A stretch of DNA of 64,000 nucleotides from Papilionanthe hookeriana x Papilionanthe teres (GCA_022702705.1 CM040434.1:61157334-61221333); one strand, 5' to 3'. Positions 1 through 11,268 are shown, counted from the stretch's first letter. A program made the numbers and translations. The notes: generated by a model not told the origin, from the sequence alone.

Positions 1-1098
1 CCGGCTCTCACTTCGGAGCTCCTACTTACCCTTCACCCGAAGGCTAACCTTTGATTTTAATTACTAATCTTAGAACCAGTTTGGGGATTTCCGTCTGTCA
101 CCCTGAAATCTCCACATTGAAGTCCTTTAAAACACATTTCTCTATTTATTTGCACACAATTCTCATGAACTACGCAATTCATCCATGAAAATTGAATGGA
201 TCTTTCATTATTGTTATAGGACATTAAATCCTTTCAAACTTAATGTTCAACAACATATTTTAATATTTCAATTGGCCAAATCGAAAGTAAATTAAGTTCT
301 AAATAAAAAACCATCACAATCTCTTCAATACATTAAAAGCACATCAAATCCACATCAAACCATCATCACATCTCTAAGCAAGAAGAAAGTCAAAGGAGAC
401 TACTCAGAATTCATGGAGAAGATATAATAAAACATGGATTTTACATAGAAAAGAAAAGTCATACAAACCACAAAAGAAAATACAACTTATCTCTTTCTCT
501 TCCCCAATGCAATCCCTTTGAAGTTCCTTTGAATCCTCTTCTCTCTTCTTTACAACAGTTGATTCTCTCTTTAGAATGGAAAGGAAGAAGCAATCTCTCA
601 CATTACTTCTTCTCCTTCACTCCTTAGAGAAGAATTTCTCTCAAATCTTCAATTCTACACACTACTCTACTAAACCCTAACACTTAACACACACTAAAAC
701 ACTAAGAGAGAGCAATAGAATGCAAGAGAGCCCCCCTTTCTCGTCCAAAATCAGTTATTTAAGAGTTATGGATGAAATCTGAAGAGTTTCCATAGGCATC
801 CCTTCAAAATTTCGCCAAAACTCTAAAATTTTGAATTCCACCCTATCTGGCGCCGACGAAACTCTAGCATGCCAATTAATTGCTGGAGTCTCTAGATTTG
901 GGCGCTGGCGGCGCGAGAACACTTTTTCACCATTTTGCTCTTTTTTGCTCCGAATTCATTCCTTTTTGCATCTTTTCGTTCTAATTACCTAAAATCATCA
1001 TACCTGCAACAAATCATGAAAAATACATTTCCTTAAAGTGCAATATCACTAAAAATGGGTAAAATTAGATAGCAAAAACTGTATATATTTTTGGTGCA
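1..1098 (-). repeat. Element A 3' LTR, truncated by the window edge
   Basis: This matches 24359-25448 almost base for base. On the minus strand it begins TGCACCAAAA directly after the polypurine tract. It has a GATATTGCACTTTAA-like box, a GCAGGTATGATG box, a GC-rich module (848-918) and a TTAAATAA TATA-like box near 760-768. The TATA-like box is followed by a CT-rich leader starting GGACGAG. A 65-residue minus-strand frame at 404-601 has an open counterpart in the other LTR but resembles no protein I know. Confidence 0.9.
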
Positions 1099-1099
1099 T

Positions 1100-1120
1100 T
1101 AAAATCCCCCAAACTTAAAC
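1100..1120 (-). other. Polypurine tract of element A
   Basis: On the minus strand this reads GTTTAAGTTTGGGGGATTTT and abuts the LTR start TGCACC. The same AAGTTTGGGGGATTTT string stands directly before the 3' LTR of element C, which supports its role as the plus-strand DNA primer. Confidence 0.85.
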
Positions 1121-2569
1121 TATTACTTGTCCTCAAGTAATCCTTTTACTACATAAAATATAACTCTAGGCAATGTACTTTTCAACTGTAAGACACTAAA
1201 ATTTTCATTCAAAAGAATATATTGGTTAGATTTTCAGAAAAATTTTAGTAACTCAGGTCAACATTATAGGTGTAAGAATATTCAGTAATCAAGTCTAAGA
1301 GTTCTAGTCTTCTATTTATTTCAAGATAAACCATAATTTGTCAAATTAAGAGTGCCTTGAAAGAATATGTGAAAAAGGAGTTCGTTTAAACTTTACTAGA
1401 ATGTAGGCTAGTACTTTAAATATAAATTCAGAAATGAAATCAAGTTTTCCCTTTAGGGTAATTCAAGTGAAGCCAATTTTTGATTAGGCATCTCCTCAAG
1501 CTTCTCCTCATAAATATTTTTCTTTCTTTTTTCTTTTCTCTTTTTCTTTTCTTTTCTTTTTTTTTGGGATTGTTTTTCAATCCTTCTTTTCTTTTCTTTT
1601 CTTTTCTTGAGAATTACTATATCTGGATAGTCTTTAATGATTTTGAACTTCACTCTCCTCTTTCTAAAGTTTAAACTTGAAACACCACCTTACCTTATAG
1701 TTAGGCACAAGCTTTATTATTTTTCATAAAGTCACAATATCTTCTTAATACACAATACTTTAAGTCCCTTAACATTTCAAAAATACAGTTCTCTTTACTT
1801 TATATAGTTAACTATAATCAAATCCTTTCATACCAAATATCTTACTTCTATAAAATCAACTTTTATTACCAAAAATTTTCATCTTATCCTTCCATAATAT
1901 TCAACTGAAATAAAAAGTTTTAGTTATCTTACAATGAGGTTCAACTGCCTGAAGTTATGCTAATAACATTTGAAAATATAATAGTTGAGAACAATTAAAA
2001 GTTTAGTATTTCTCTTCCTTCCCCCAAACTTAAGTTTTTCAATAAATTTAAAATAGATCAGAGTAGAAGAAAACTAACCACTTTGTGCTGGGATCCTGAA
2101 ATCTTCAACAACTCTCTGGTATTAATCAAAATTTACAACTAGCAAACATGAAATAACTAGTAGCAGTGATATAAAAATTTTTAAGTATTTGTATGGGTAA
2201 AGAGAAATTAACATTAAACATCCAAACATCCAACAGAACACTATAACATGAAACAAACAATCACACTACTAACAGTACAACTAACAGTTTTAAAATTTCA
2301 GTACAACATAACAATACAACATGAAAAGTAAATAACACTACATCACACAGTACAACATAGGGTTACACATCACATGAAAAGTAAATATCCACTACATCAC
2401 ATCAGTACAACACAACACAACAAGATCAATAAAAATAAAAACAAGCAAACTATCTACCAGTCTCCATCACCAGGATCAACAGCAGGGTCATCAGTAGGGT
2501 CATCAGCAGGGTGAGGTCTATATGGTGTATAGCTGGGGCAAGTAAGAAAAATTACATCAGACTCCCCCC
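1121..2569 (-). other. Element A non-coding spacer between ORF2b and the 3' LTR
   Basis: No gene is visible here. The minus strand carries a long A/G tract (about 1506-1610) that also exists in element C (40236-40320), so it belongs to the family. A second polypurine-like site, AACTTAAGTTTGGGGGAAGG, lies at about 2011-2035. Positions 2315-2412 hold two copies of a roughly 60-bp unit containing CATGAAAAGTAAATA. Apparent lysine-rich or phenylalanine-rich frames here are translations of the purine tract. Confidence 0.7.
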
Positions 2570-3583
2570 TCATAAATCTGACCCGAGCATCATATAATCA
2601 ATATCAAAATCCACTCTCCTCTGTAGATAATCTTCGTTCACATCACTCCTTGCCTCAAATACATCTATCCAACCATGGAGTCTATTCATACTAGTACTTT
2701 GTAGTGTCAGTTGTTCAATAATATCAGATATGGTGGGCAGCTTAGATGTAGATGGAACATCATAACTCGTAGTAGGAAAATCAGTACTCCTATGCTCAAC
2801 TCTGGCTCCCACATGAGACTCATAAGTATGAATAATATTCTTTGTAATAGGTCTCAATGGTATAGCCACTTCCTCATAACTACTGAACTACACTCCAGAC
2901 TGAACACACAAGGAATGAATTAAAGCAGGATGTCCTAATCCTCCATTCGTCTCGCCTTTCACAATCGTCTGAATATTCTTGTAAATAATAGATCCAATAA
3001 CATTCTTTTTCATCCTTTGTATACAGTAGTTCATAATCGCACTATCTCTAGTAACTTCGTTGTTGTGATAAGATGGTAATAACCTTATAGAAATGAAATA
3101 ATGCCAGACCTTTGAAGCAACATTCAAAGTAGAGACGGGGAAATTTATTAATTCTTTTTTACTTACTTTCCATTCTCCTTGCCATTCAGTCAGAAAAGCA
3201 ATAACTTCTCTCATATTGTCCCTTCCAATGTCAAAGTTTTCGTACTCACACACGAATGGTTCCTGAGGATGATAGAAAGCATTGATGCGTTGAGGAGTAA
3301 ACTCAACCATCTTTCCTCTAACAAGCACATACTCAGTCTCAGTCCAGGGTAAATTCGAATAGAATTCTTGAACAACTCCCATAACAGCATTCGCAGTGAA
3401 ATAACAAAATCTTTCCCAGTTTCTCTCTGCAATTAATTGTTCTACAAATCCGCCAAGACTATCAAAAGCTCGATCCTGGATACACTTCTCATTGTGAACG
3501 ATAGAGTTATAGCGAAATTAGGCTTTGATATTGATGAATCTCTCCTCATCAAAATCCAATTTCCTATTCCCCCTTGGAGCCAT
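2570..3583 (-). pseudogene. Element A ORF2b, second env-like Athila protein, broken
   Basis: The frame opens with MAPRGNRKLDFDEERF at 3583, the MAP(K/R) start typical of the Athila post-pol ORF. It runs in one frame to a TGA at 2570-2572, interrupted by a TAA after about 21 codons and a TAG at 2888-2890. The core contains VVQEFYSNLP, VRGKMVEFTPQRINAFY and SAIMNYCIQR, motifs I associate with the plant transposon-protein domain found in Athila ORF2. No convincing membrane segment or signal peptide is seen, so 'env-like' refers to position only. ORF2b of element C (38043-39162) is its counterpart. Function is unknown. Confidence 0.8.
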
Positions 3584-3965
3584 GTGAATTTCTAAAATTT
3601 GCAAGAAATTTCCAATAAATCCCAAATTCACAATGTACAACTCCAAACACTATCTTAAATAAGTAAGAGCAAATTTCATCATGGAAATCTCAAAATCTCT
3701 CTAAAACTCCAAAAATTCCACCATAAGCAATGTGAGAGATTTCCATGGTGAAAATCTAAAAATTTTAACTTAAAGTGAAACTCTTAATAAGAGAAGTGCA
3801 AATCTAGTGTCGAAAAGCATTGAAAACTCCTTAAATCCAGGATCTAGCAAGCCCTATATCTTCAAAATCGTGAAAATGGAGGAAGAAGACAAAGGAAATG
3901 GAAAAATTTGCGGGTTCCAGGGAAAAAATCGCGAAATCGAGGGTTTAAGACCTATTTCTGGGTTC

Positions 3966-4052
3966 GGGCGCCGGCGGCGCTCTATTTAAATATATTGGCC
4001 AAACTCTCTGGATTTAGGCGCCGGTGGCGCCCATTCTGGCGCCGACGGCGCT
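3966..4052 (-). promoter_or_regulatory. GC-rich inverted-repeat module upstream of ORF2b (element A)
   Basis: The stretch holds GGCGCCGGCGGCGC, GGCGCCGGTGGCGCCC and GGCGCCGACGGCGC in an otherwise AT-rich spacer (3584-4436, no gene). It lies 383-469 bp before the ORF2b start and includes a TATTTAAATA box (3983-3994). The same words occur in A's own LTR at 25207-25275, including TTTAGGCGC, CCCATTC and GCCGAC in the same order. A regulatory or RNA-structure role is inference. Confidence 0.5.
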
Positions 4053-4436
4053 AGTCCAAACTTTTTTCTCGGTCCGAAATTTTTTTCGTAATTTCAATTG
4101 TTTCAACGTTCACAATGATGTTTAACACTTCAATAAGCATTTACATCATCCCATAAGCAATAATTAACACATTTCTTCATACAAACAATACATAATAATC
4201 TTATATATATAAAATCCAAGTTACATCAAATACACCAAATAAGTTCATTCAAACTAACTATTTTTAGATATTTAGTGCAGCAAGTACTCTACGATAGGCC
4301 AACACTAATATCTAAGCACACAATAAAAGTAAGCACATCCAAATCCAAGTTCAAAGCAAATCAAATACTACACAAAACAAACATAACTAAGCAAAGCAAA
4401 CTAAACACACAACATACATAAGTAGAATCCATTAAA

Positions 4437-5527
4437 TTACTCCATGTCAGTTTCAGAACTATCCTCTCCTCTAATGTCTCCAATTGATTGCTGATGCACA
4501 AACAAGTTATAGAATGGACGAAATGGAAATTCGTCAAATGATTTTTCAGCAATCACCGCATTCTTCTTCATCAAATTAATCAATCCCATCTCAATTTGAC
4601 CAGTGTGATCGAACTGCTCTTTCATTTTCCAATCTATATGATCGAGTAAATCAGAAATGTTATTGATTACGTTCATAACTTTTCGTACCTCTTTCTCTAA
4701 TTGCTTGATCCTCTACAATATAATTTAGGAACCTTTAGGAAAGTAGGGTTGAATCAGCTGTGAAGTCTGTGTCGATTGATCAGTAAGTAGATTCATGTCA
4801 TCCTCATCTCCAACTGTCTAGTAGTCATAGAGATTAGTTGGATCAATAGGTCTCCATGAAAGAATATCCTTTTCCTAACTTTCATATGGAACCTGTGACT
4901 GGCTGCATATCAAGAATATGGTGGACGGGTGTCCAAGTCCATATTTAGATCCATGCACAATTAGTCTAAGTACTGATTTCATAATAAGATTACCAATGTC
5001 AACCGACCTTCCAGTTTGAATGCAAAAATTCAAAATGGCGCTTTCCTTGGTCACCTTGCTTATCTTCAACTTTAGAAGCAATTTTGCCGAAATGAAGTAA
5101 TGTCACTGCTTCGATACTGGATTGAGAGATGTAGATGGGAAACTAATATATCCATTCTCCCTGATTTCTCATTCCTCATTCTCATCCGTCAAATATTGAT
5201 ACACATCATTCATATTATCCTTCATGACATTGAAATTAGAATAATGGAAAATAGAAACATATTCAATCATGAAGATATCGTTGATTCGTGCAGGAGTGAA
5301 TTGCATGAATCTACCACGCATAAATATAAACCCTTGGTTGATCCTGTGAAGATTCACATAGAATTCTTTCACGACAGGAATAGCAACGGTGGCTGTAGTG
5401 AAACAAAGGACTTCCCAACGTCTCTCCTTAATAATTTCTTCAGTTCTAGCTGTAGGATTATCCATGCCTTGATTTATGAAGCCCCTTCCTTCATAATCTG
5501 ACTTTTTATCATAACTTTGTTGAACAA
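4437..5527 (-). pseudogene. Element A ORF2a, first env-like protein, part after the giant LTR
   Basis: The reading frame re-emerges from the solo LTR as FVQQSYDKKSDYEG, continuing the frame that ends before the insertion at 17787. It carries VVKEFYVNL, MRGRFMQFTPARIN and KESAILNFCIQT, the same landmarks as ORF2b, so ORF2a and ORF2b are diverged copies of one protein type. Stops and frame changes occur near 5169, 5090 and 4870. The C-terminal part (4437-4676, from VMNVINNISDLLDHID) looks like a coiled coil and ends in an acidic tail, GEDSSETDME. Similar C-terminal remnants occur in B (26416-26717) and C (36792-37189). Confidence 0.75.
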
Positions 5528-5679
5528 ATGCTTGTCGGCATATTTTTATGTTGTGTGTTGTATTTTGCAAAGGGGTCGCCAAACAGAAACTGTCAGCGAG
5601 TTTTATTTTAAATTTAATTTAAATATGTATATATATATATATATATTAACAAAAAAGGAAAAATCTCATTTAAATAAAA

Positions 5680-6180
5680 GAGTTACATACATCTAATGTA
5701 GGGGAGATCATTGAGATCACCAAAAAGTAGAGGCTTAAGAGGCCCAAAAGGTGTGGCAGAAAAAGAAATAGTACTAGTGGATGTAGCATGTTTGACGACC
5801 AATTAGCTGGTTGGTTACCTTCCCTATATATGTGAGACCATTTTAAAGTGAAGTTCTTGGAGATATGAAGAATTTTTCGAACAAGTAAACCAAGCTGCCG
5901 GGGAGGAGATGAAAGACCTTGTGAAATGTTAACTAAAGACTTTGAATCGGATTCAATCCGGATAAACACTGTAATTAAGTGCTTTAGCGATTAGCAATGC
6001 CCAATAAGCGGCTTGCATCTCGGAATCCAAAGTCGAAACGGAAATAATGGGTATCTTGAAGCACCACAAAAATTGACCCGGAGAATTCCTACACACGGCT
6101 CCAATGCCAGCGAGATGAAGGGGTATAGCTACCATCAATATTGATTTTTATCCATGGCGAGGGAAGGAGGGGACCATTTC
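5680..6180 (-). pseudogene. LINE ORF2 C-terminal RNase H domain, broken
   Basis: Separate frames carry the plant LINE RNase H landmarks: IKINIDGSY (first catalytic Asp, about 6130-6160), LDSEMQAAYWALLIA (Glu), IESDSKSLVNI (second Asp) and HIYREGNQPANW. The usual last Asp of REGN-x-AD is Asn here. Frame changes lie near 6110 and 5960, and there are stops towards the end. The domain would remove the RNA strand during target-primed reverse transcription. Its presence places the element among the RNase H-bearing plant L1 lineages. Confidence 0.75.
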
Positions 6181-6249
6181 GAGCAAAGCGGAGTTTGCTT
6201 TTAGGTGGGACTTCTAACATTGAGTGCTTACTAAGGAAGCTACAACGAG

Positions 6250-6768
6250 TTAGCCACAATTTGAGTGATAAAAGAAAGTTTGCTTATCAAACTTTGCTCT
6301 ATTTCTTGCCATCCATATGAACCAAAAGATAACCATAGGAACATGAAACCATTTTTCATTTTTCCGGTCCTCCCAGACAAGCCTCCACGAAACCCAATTA
6401 TATTTGAGATGAGATAAATTGAGATGCATTAGTACGGCCTTCCATACACGATTAGTAACTTCACGGCTTAAGAAAAGGTGGGAGACAGATTCTTCATGAG
6501 ATTGGCATAACCGGCATCTAGAAGCAGTTCTTAACCCTTTTAGCTTCAGAATGTCATCTAAAGGGAGGTATTTGTGAAATAATCGCCAGCAACAATAGAA
6601 CATTGATTGAGATAACATTCTTGTCCAGATTTTCTCCCCCCAACTGGTGTCAGGCCAGTGATTAAAGGAGCTGTAGATCATCTTGTTTAAGGATTGATTG
6701 GTAGATTGTTTCAAAACAATCCTATCTGGCTTGGTTGAATCAAGTGGTATAAGAAGTATCTGCTGCAC
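6250..6768 (-). pseudogene. LINE ORF2 zf-RVT region
   Basis: This open stretch contains KIWTRMLSQSMFYCCWRLFHKYLP, here cited only for its W...R...LP pattern, and CRLCQSHEESVSHLFLS. These are the CxxC...E...H landmarks of the zf-RVT domain that follows the reverse transcriptase in plant LINEs. WMARNRAKF marks the linker to RNase H. The frame is offset from the preceding part, so at least one frameshift separates them around 6768-6711. The domain probably binds nucleic acid; its exact role is not settled. Confidence 0.75.
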
Positions 6769-7490
6769 ACTCTCCTAATCCAGCACCTCTCTAAGTAAAT
6801 TGGTATTCCATTGGTCTTCGATCCAGATTCGAGGCTCGTTAGGTGTGTGTTAAATGCAGCAGGGAAGGTTAATGGGTTACCCATAGTCCAATTATCATAG
6901 TAGAAATTAATTTTCCCCTTGCCAACTTCCCAGCAAAAAAACTGATTAGCAGTGTCTCTAATTTTCAGCAAGTGCTTCTAATGTTTGGAATCCCCCAATT
7001 TTGGCAAGACAGCATTTGGATGGGACTTCCAACAGTACTTGTTCTTTAAGTAATTAGCCCACATGGTGTCTTGTTTACTAAACTTAATCCACTGTTTACA
7101 GTAAAACAGTTGGTTCATTAGTTGAAAGCATTTGAAGCCCAGACCACCGGCCTTGATAGGTTTGCAAACTTTATTCCACACAGTCCAATGGGGTTGCTTG
7201 GATTGGCCCTCCCAAAGGAATATGTTGAAAAGTGTTTCAATCATTTTCTGGGTGCTTCTCTTCATCCTTATCATTTGCAAATTGTAGAGAGGGAAAGTTG
7301 CAAGAATACTCTTTAGCAAGGTTAACCTACCCCCATTAGACAAGAATGTATTAGTCCAACAATTTAAAGTTGAAGTAATTTTATGGACCACTTCATCATA
7401 TTGGGACTGTTTTCTCCTTCCTTTCATTAACTGCATTCCTAGGTACTTCAGAGGAAGATCGACTGCAGAGAAGCCGGTTACCTCCTTCAT
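6711..7490 (-). pseudogene. LINE ORF2, post-RT thumb/connection region
   Basis: LPLKYLGMQLMKGRRK, followed by LNCWTNTFLSNGGRLTLLKSIL and then HWTVWNKVCKPIKAGGLGF, is the conserved order downstream of the RT palm in plant L1 elements (YLG, W...LS.GGR..L, W...C.P...GGLG). A stop at 6978 separates it from a second piece (6711-6971) with FFCWEVGKGKINFYYDNW. The frame continues ORF2 after the break at 7585. Confidence 0.75.
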
Positions 7491-7584
7491 CCACTCGTAG
7501 ATGTTTAAAGCCTTTACCAGCTAAGAATTGACATTTCTTGTGGTTAAGCTCCGACCAGCTTACCATGGCTAAATGATTAGTTAA

Positions 7585-8727
7585 TTACAAGGTTTTCCTT
7601 ATGGCCTGTTTACACCCATTGGTGAAGATGATAATATCATCAGCATAGGCCAAATGACTGATGCATTGAGATGATCCATGTTTAAAGTTTAGATAAGGAT
7701 AATGGAGATGTGCAGCATTTAGAATTTTGGAGAAATAGTGAAATGCTAAAATGAATATAGTAGGGGAAAGTGGATCCCCTTGCTTTAAACCCCTACCTGC
7801 TTGAAAAAAACCACAGCTGCTACCATTGACAAGAATACTATAATAAGCATTAGCTAGCCATCTCTGTATTAAATGGCAGAAAGAAGGATTGAAGCCTTGA
7901 GCTTTAAGTACCATATCAATAAATTGCCAGCTAATAGTATCATAAGCTTTTTTGAGATCCAGTTTTAAGATTAAATTCTGTCCCCTACACCTTTTATCCA
8001 GATCAAGTAAAATCTCCTGTGCAAGCAAGCAATTGTCAACAATAGATCTACCTTGTACAAATGCAGATTGGTTAGGGCTGATTAAATGATTAAGATGTGG
8101 TTGTAATCTTCCAACAATAATCTTGCTGATTAGTTTAGAGAGTGTGGAGGTTAGGCTGATAGGTCTGAAATCAGCCCAGCTGGTTTTATGATTATCCTTG
8201 GGGATCAGCACAATACTAGCAGCAACAAAGTATTTAGGTAAATCAGTCCCTAAGAAGTAAGATTGAACAGCCTTAATGATGTCTTGGCCCACAATATCCC
8301 ATGCTTTGAGGTAAAAATTAGAGGTGAAGCCATCAGGACCAGCTGTCCTATTTCCATCAATGTTCTTTAAGGCATTCTGAATTTCCTTGGCATCAGGAAT
8401 AAAAGTCAGATTAAGCTGATTGACATAGTTAAAGTTTTCAGAAAAAACTTCTTCAAGAAGACATTGGGAAGGGTTAGGTTGTGAAGCAAATAATTGCTGA
8501 AAATGCTGAAGAGCACTATATGAGATATGAGTGGGGTATGTAACCCAATTTCCTGTTGAATCCTTTATTCTGAGAATGGCATTTAATTTTCTCCTGTGTT
8601 TGATCATAGCATGGAAGTACTTGGTGTTTCTATCCCCAAAAAGATACCTTGTGGTAGCAGCTTTTCGTTGCAGAAAATTCTCTTCTCTATCTAAAGCTTG
8701 TGCAAGTTGAGAATGAGCAATCAACAA
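7585..8727 (-). pseudogene. LINE ORF2 reverse transcriptase domain
   Basis: This 380-residue open stretch is the best preserved part of the LINE. It shows NRTAGPDGF, FRPISLTSTLSKLISKI, SPNQSAFVQGRSIVDN, LKLDLKKAYDTISW (catalytic Asp), GLKQGDPLSP and HLAYADDIIIF (the catalytic YADD). All three catalytic aspartates are present, so decay here is recent. The domain copies the LINE RNA at a nicked target. Upstream, the frame is broken from the endonuclease part (8727-8827); downstream a stop at 7585 ends it. It may once have been one ORF2 of about 1,300 codons. Confidence 0.9.
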
Positions 8728-8826
8728 ATCCTGTTCTGAATCTCTCCCAAATCTCGTTGAGCCTCCAATAGTTGGACTTTTGTTTCGGCATCCCCGACTT
8801 GTTGGAACACATTGCCGGATGTGTGT

Positions 8827-9672
8827 TTATTCCGAGTACACGAAATGAAATGCCAGATTCTTATGAAGTCTCCAAAGTCTGATAAGTGGATTGCTGTTTT
8901 GACAATCAGGGACCTTCCAAGAGCTCTTGACTTCTTCAAGAAAGTTGGAATGATCACACCAGATGTTTAGAAATCTGAAGGGGGAGTGTCCTTTATAAGG
9001 GCTGAAGAAGATCTGAATCAATAATGGGGAATGATCTGAAATAGATCTATGCAGATGAAGTACTTGAGTGATAGGAAAAGTGTTCAACCAGGAATCATTT
9101 GCTAGAACTCTATCCAGCCTCTCCATGAGTTTGCCTCTCTGCCAAGTGAAGGGGGATCCAATGAATCCCATATCAAAAAGCCCAGCAGTGGTTATATTGT
9201 GAGAGAACTGCATCATAGTTTGGAGATCTGGGGTTCTGCCTCCCTTTTTTTCACTAGGGTCCCTAATACAATTAAAGTCCCCACCCACTATCCAGTTAGA
9301 GGGATTAGAAGCACTGATGCTGCAAATTTCAGCCCAAAGATTAGATCTGTCAGTGGAAGAACAGCCAGCATATACAAAAGTGGCACAGCCATGGAATTGA
9401 TCTAACCCAAATTGAATGTGTAACAATTGATAGTTATCAATAAGAGTAGTGCAATGCAATTCTTTTCTGGTAAAAACCCAAATCTTATTATTACAGTTTG
9501 AATGGAAGTGAAAACCAGGGAATCTTTTTGTAATTTTAGTAATATTAGTGTGAACCATTGGTTCTAAAAGAGCAAATATACAAAGTTTATAAGTCCTGTT
9601 CAAATGTAGCAGCCTGTTGAGGGTGTCGGGACTCGCAACACCCCTAACATTCCAAGTGAGAAGATTAATCAT
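8827..9672 (-). pseudogene. LINE ORF2 apurinic-type endonuclease domain
   Basis: Starting with MINLLTWNVRG at 9672, the frame has the landmarks of the exonuclease-endonuclease-phosphatase fold: WNVRG (Asn), ALLEP (catalytic Glu), WIVGGDFNCI (Asp/Asn), LDRVLAN and SISDHSPLL (the Asp-His pair). This enzyme nicks the target so the 3' hydroxyl can prime reverse transcription. The N-terminal start matches the common plant L1 start (M...NVRG). A stop after the linker at 8827 and a frame change separate it from the RT. Confidence 0.9.
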
Positions 9673-9861
9673 GATGGAGTGCCTTACCAGCCCTAGTAAG
9701 CCTGGGGAGTGGTCGAAGACCGGTCCATACCAATGATGTTATCTTGTGATAAATTTTGTAGTTCCATAAGATCTTTCCTCCTTCTCCTACTCTTTTGCGA
9801 GACCATGCTCCTTCTGCTTCAGTATTCAATCCAGAAAGTATAATTTGGGCTGACTCACCTG

Positions 9862-11013
9862 TTATAGGTTCAGAGGGGGGAAATTTGTGGGAGTAACAAA
9901 GGTGCCACCTGCAGCTGAACTGTCAGGTAGTGCCTGTACAAAAGTAGGAGGGGGTTCTTTAGCATTAATCTGGTGTGAAGGACTTGTATCTGGGGGGTCT
10001 CTTATTTCAATAACTTGATCAGCATATCTCCCAGCAGCTGACAGGTCAAAACCACTTGTAGTCCCAACCTTCCCAGGTTCTGGCACTGTTGTAGGTTCAA
10101 CCTGAGCAGGATATAAAGAAAGAACTGGAGTGTTGTGATTGTGCTCTACTTGAGTAGTGGAAGTGTTCTCCATCTTTTTTGTGCCTTTCTTCTCCACATT
10201 ACATGGTCTGAGTTCAGGGTGAAGTTTGAAGCACTGCTCCATTGTATGACCAAAAAGATGACAGTGTTTACAATACAAAGGTTGGTATTCCATTACAATG
10301 GGTTGCCAGTACCCATTGTTAGTTGTACCAAGCCAAACCTCATCAATGTATGGTTGAGTTATATCCCTTTCCACTAAGAATCTTGCATTTGAAATTCTTG
10401 TAACATTTGCTGATGGTATATCAAGTTTTAATGGTCTGCCCATTGAGTCAGCAATGTCATAGATGATCCTATGATTATTGAAAGGAAGTTTCAGGTTAGG
10501 TAAACTGAACCAAACAGGAACAATTGGAGGTTCTTTTGTTGGATCAAAATCTAATGTCCATTTCAGCAGTTTCATAGGCTTCCCATCTATCATGATGACC
10601 TTTTTAGAGAAAATCTGAGCATAGTCCTCCTCCAATGCTAGCTGCAACATGATATGGCGACTGCCAAAAACCCCAATCTTCCAGCTGCCCACCAGTTTAA
10701 AGTCATCAACAGCTTTCCTAAGGATGTCCAGTTTGGGATGTCCAAACTGAAACTTTCCCACCAGTGTGAATCTGTATGGTTCAGATAACTTTGCCATCTC
10801 CTCCTCGGTAAAAATAAGAGCAAGCTTGCTCGCCTTTTGGTACATTTCCGAATGAATTCACACTCTACCTTACCCTCCATTGCATCATGAAATAGGCTGG
10901 GAAATACTAAATTGTCTCCGATGGTGGTCCCTCCTTCTTTTCTCACAATCACTTCAACGAAACGTGCCCCTTCCAACAAAATTAGGATCAGCACTAGTGA
11001 GTGCTGTAGCCAT
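9862..11013 (-). pseudogene. LINE ORF1, DUF4283 plus CCHC zinc knuckle protein
   Basis: The open part (10845-9862, about 327 residues) has a DUF4283-like region (FTLVGKFQFGHPKLDILRKA ... LLKWTLDFDP ... VPVWFSLPNLKL) and then CKHCHLFGHTMEQC, a CX2CX4HX4C knuckle. A Pro/Thr-rich tail follows. This is the standard ORF1 of plant L1 elements, an RNA-binding partner in the ribonucleoprotein. The likely true start is the ATG at 11011-11013, but the first 55 codons need two frame changes (near 10960 and 10850), so the gene is broken at its 5' end. Confidence 0.85.
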
Positions 11014-11234
11014 CACCAATGAAACAGTAACTCAAAAGAAAATTCAAATAAAAAATCGCCCGGGAAGGGAGAAAACTTAGTTCCCTTCCAAAACCAGAGA
11101 AAGACCACAAAGAGGAAGCCTTCTTCTTGCTCCCGACTAACTTCCTCCTCTCTAGAAAGCAGTGCTGCCACCACTTCGTTAATTAGCTCCATTGAAACCC
11201 TAGCGAGCTCCTATAGCCGCCACCTCCATCTTTA

Positions 11235-11268
<34 letters not shown>

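Larger units (their letters stand above)
5625..11245 (-). mobile_element. L1-type plant LINE, nearly full length, decayed
   Basis: Order on the minus strand is a 5' leader (about 11014-11245, no ORF, GCCGCCACC-rich), ORF1, then ORF2 with endonuclease, reverse transcriptase, zf-RVT and an RNase H tail. The 3' end runs into a (TA)n tract. Both edges carry TTTAATTTA followed by TATATA repeats (about 5614-5647 and 11231-11263). This is either a long AT-rich target duplication or a shared microsatellite, so the borders are good to about 20 bp. It lies inside the giant solo LTR: the LTR copy at 58200-58320 reads through the same point without it. Confidence 0.88.

Noticed and set aside
1453..1674. 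Lys-rich (minus) and Phe/Leu-rich (plus) frames
   Set aside because: Both are translations of the A/G tract of element A; the same tract in C (40236-40320) is not open in a consistent way.
2570..3583. Functional retroviral envelope gene
   Set aside because: No signal peptide, fusion peptide or convincing membrane helix is seen. Only position and Athila ORF2 motifs support the label, so 'env-like' is used loosely.
5614..5647. A definite long target duplication for the LINE
   Set aside because: Both edges are TTTAATTTA plus TA repeats, but microsatellite expansion could give the same picture, so the borders are given as approximate only.
7122..7316. Plus-strand frame inside the LINE
   Set aside because: It is the complement of the conserved post-RT region of the LINE; the minus-strand reading explains the sequence.
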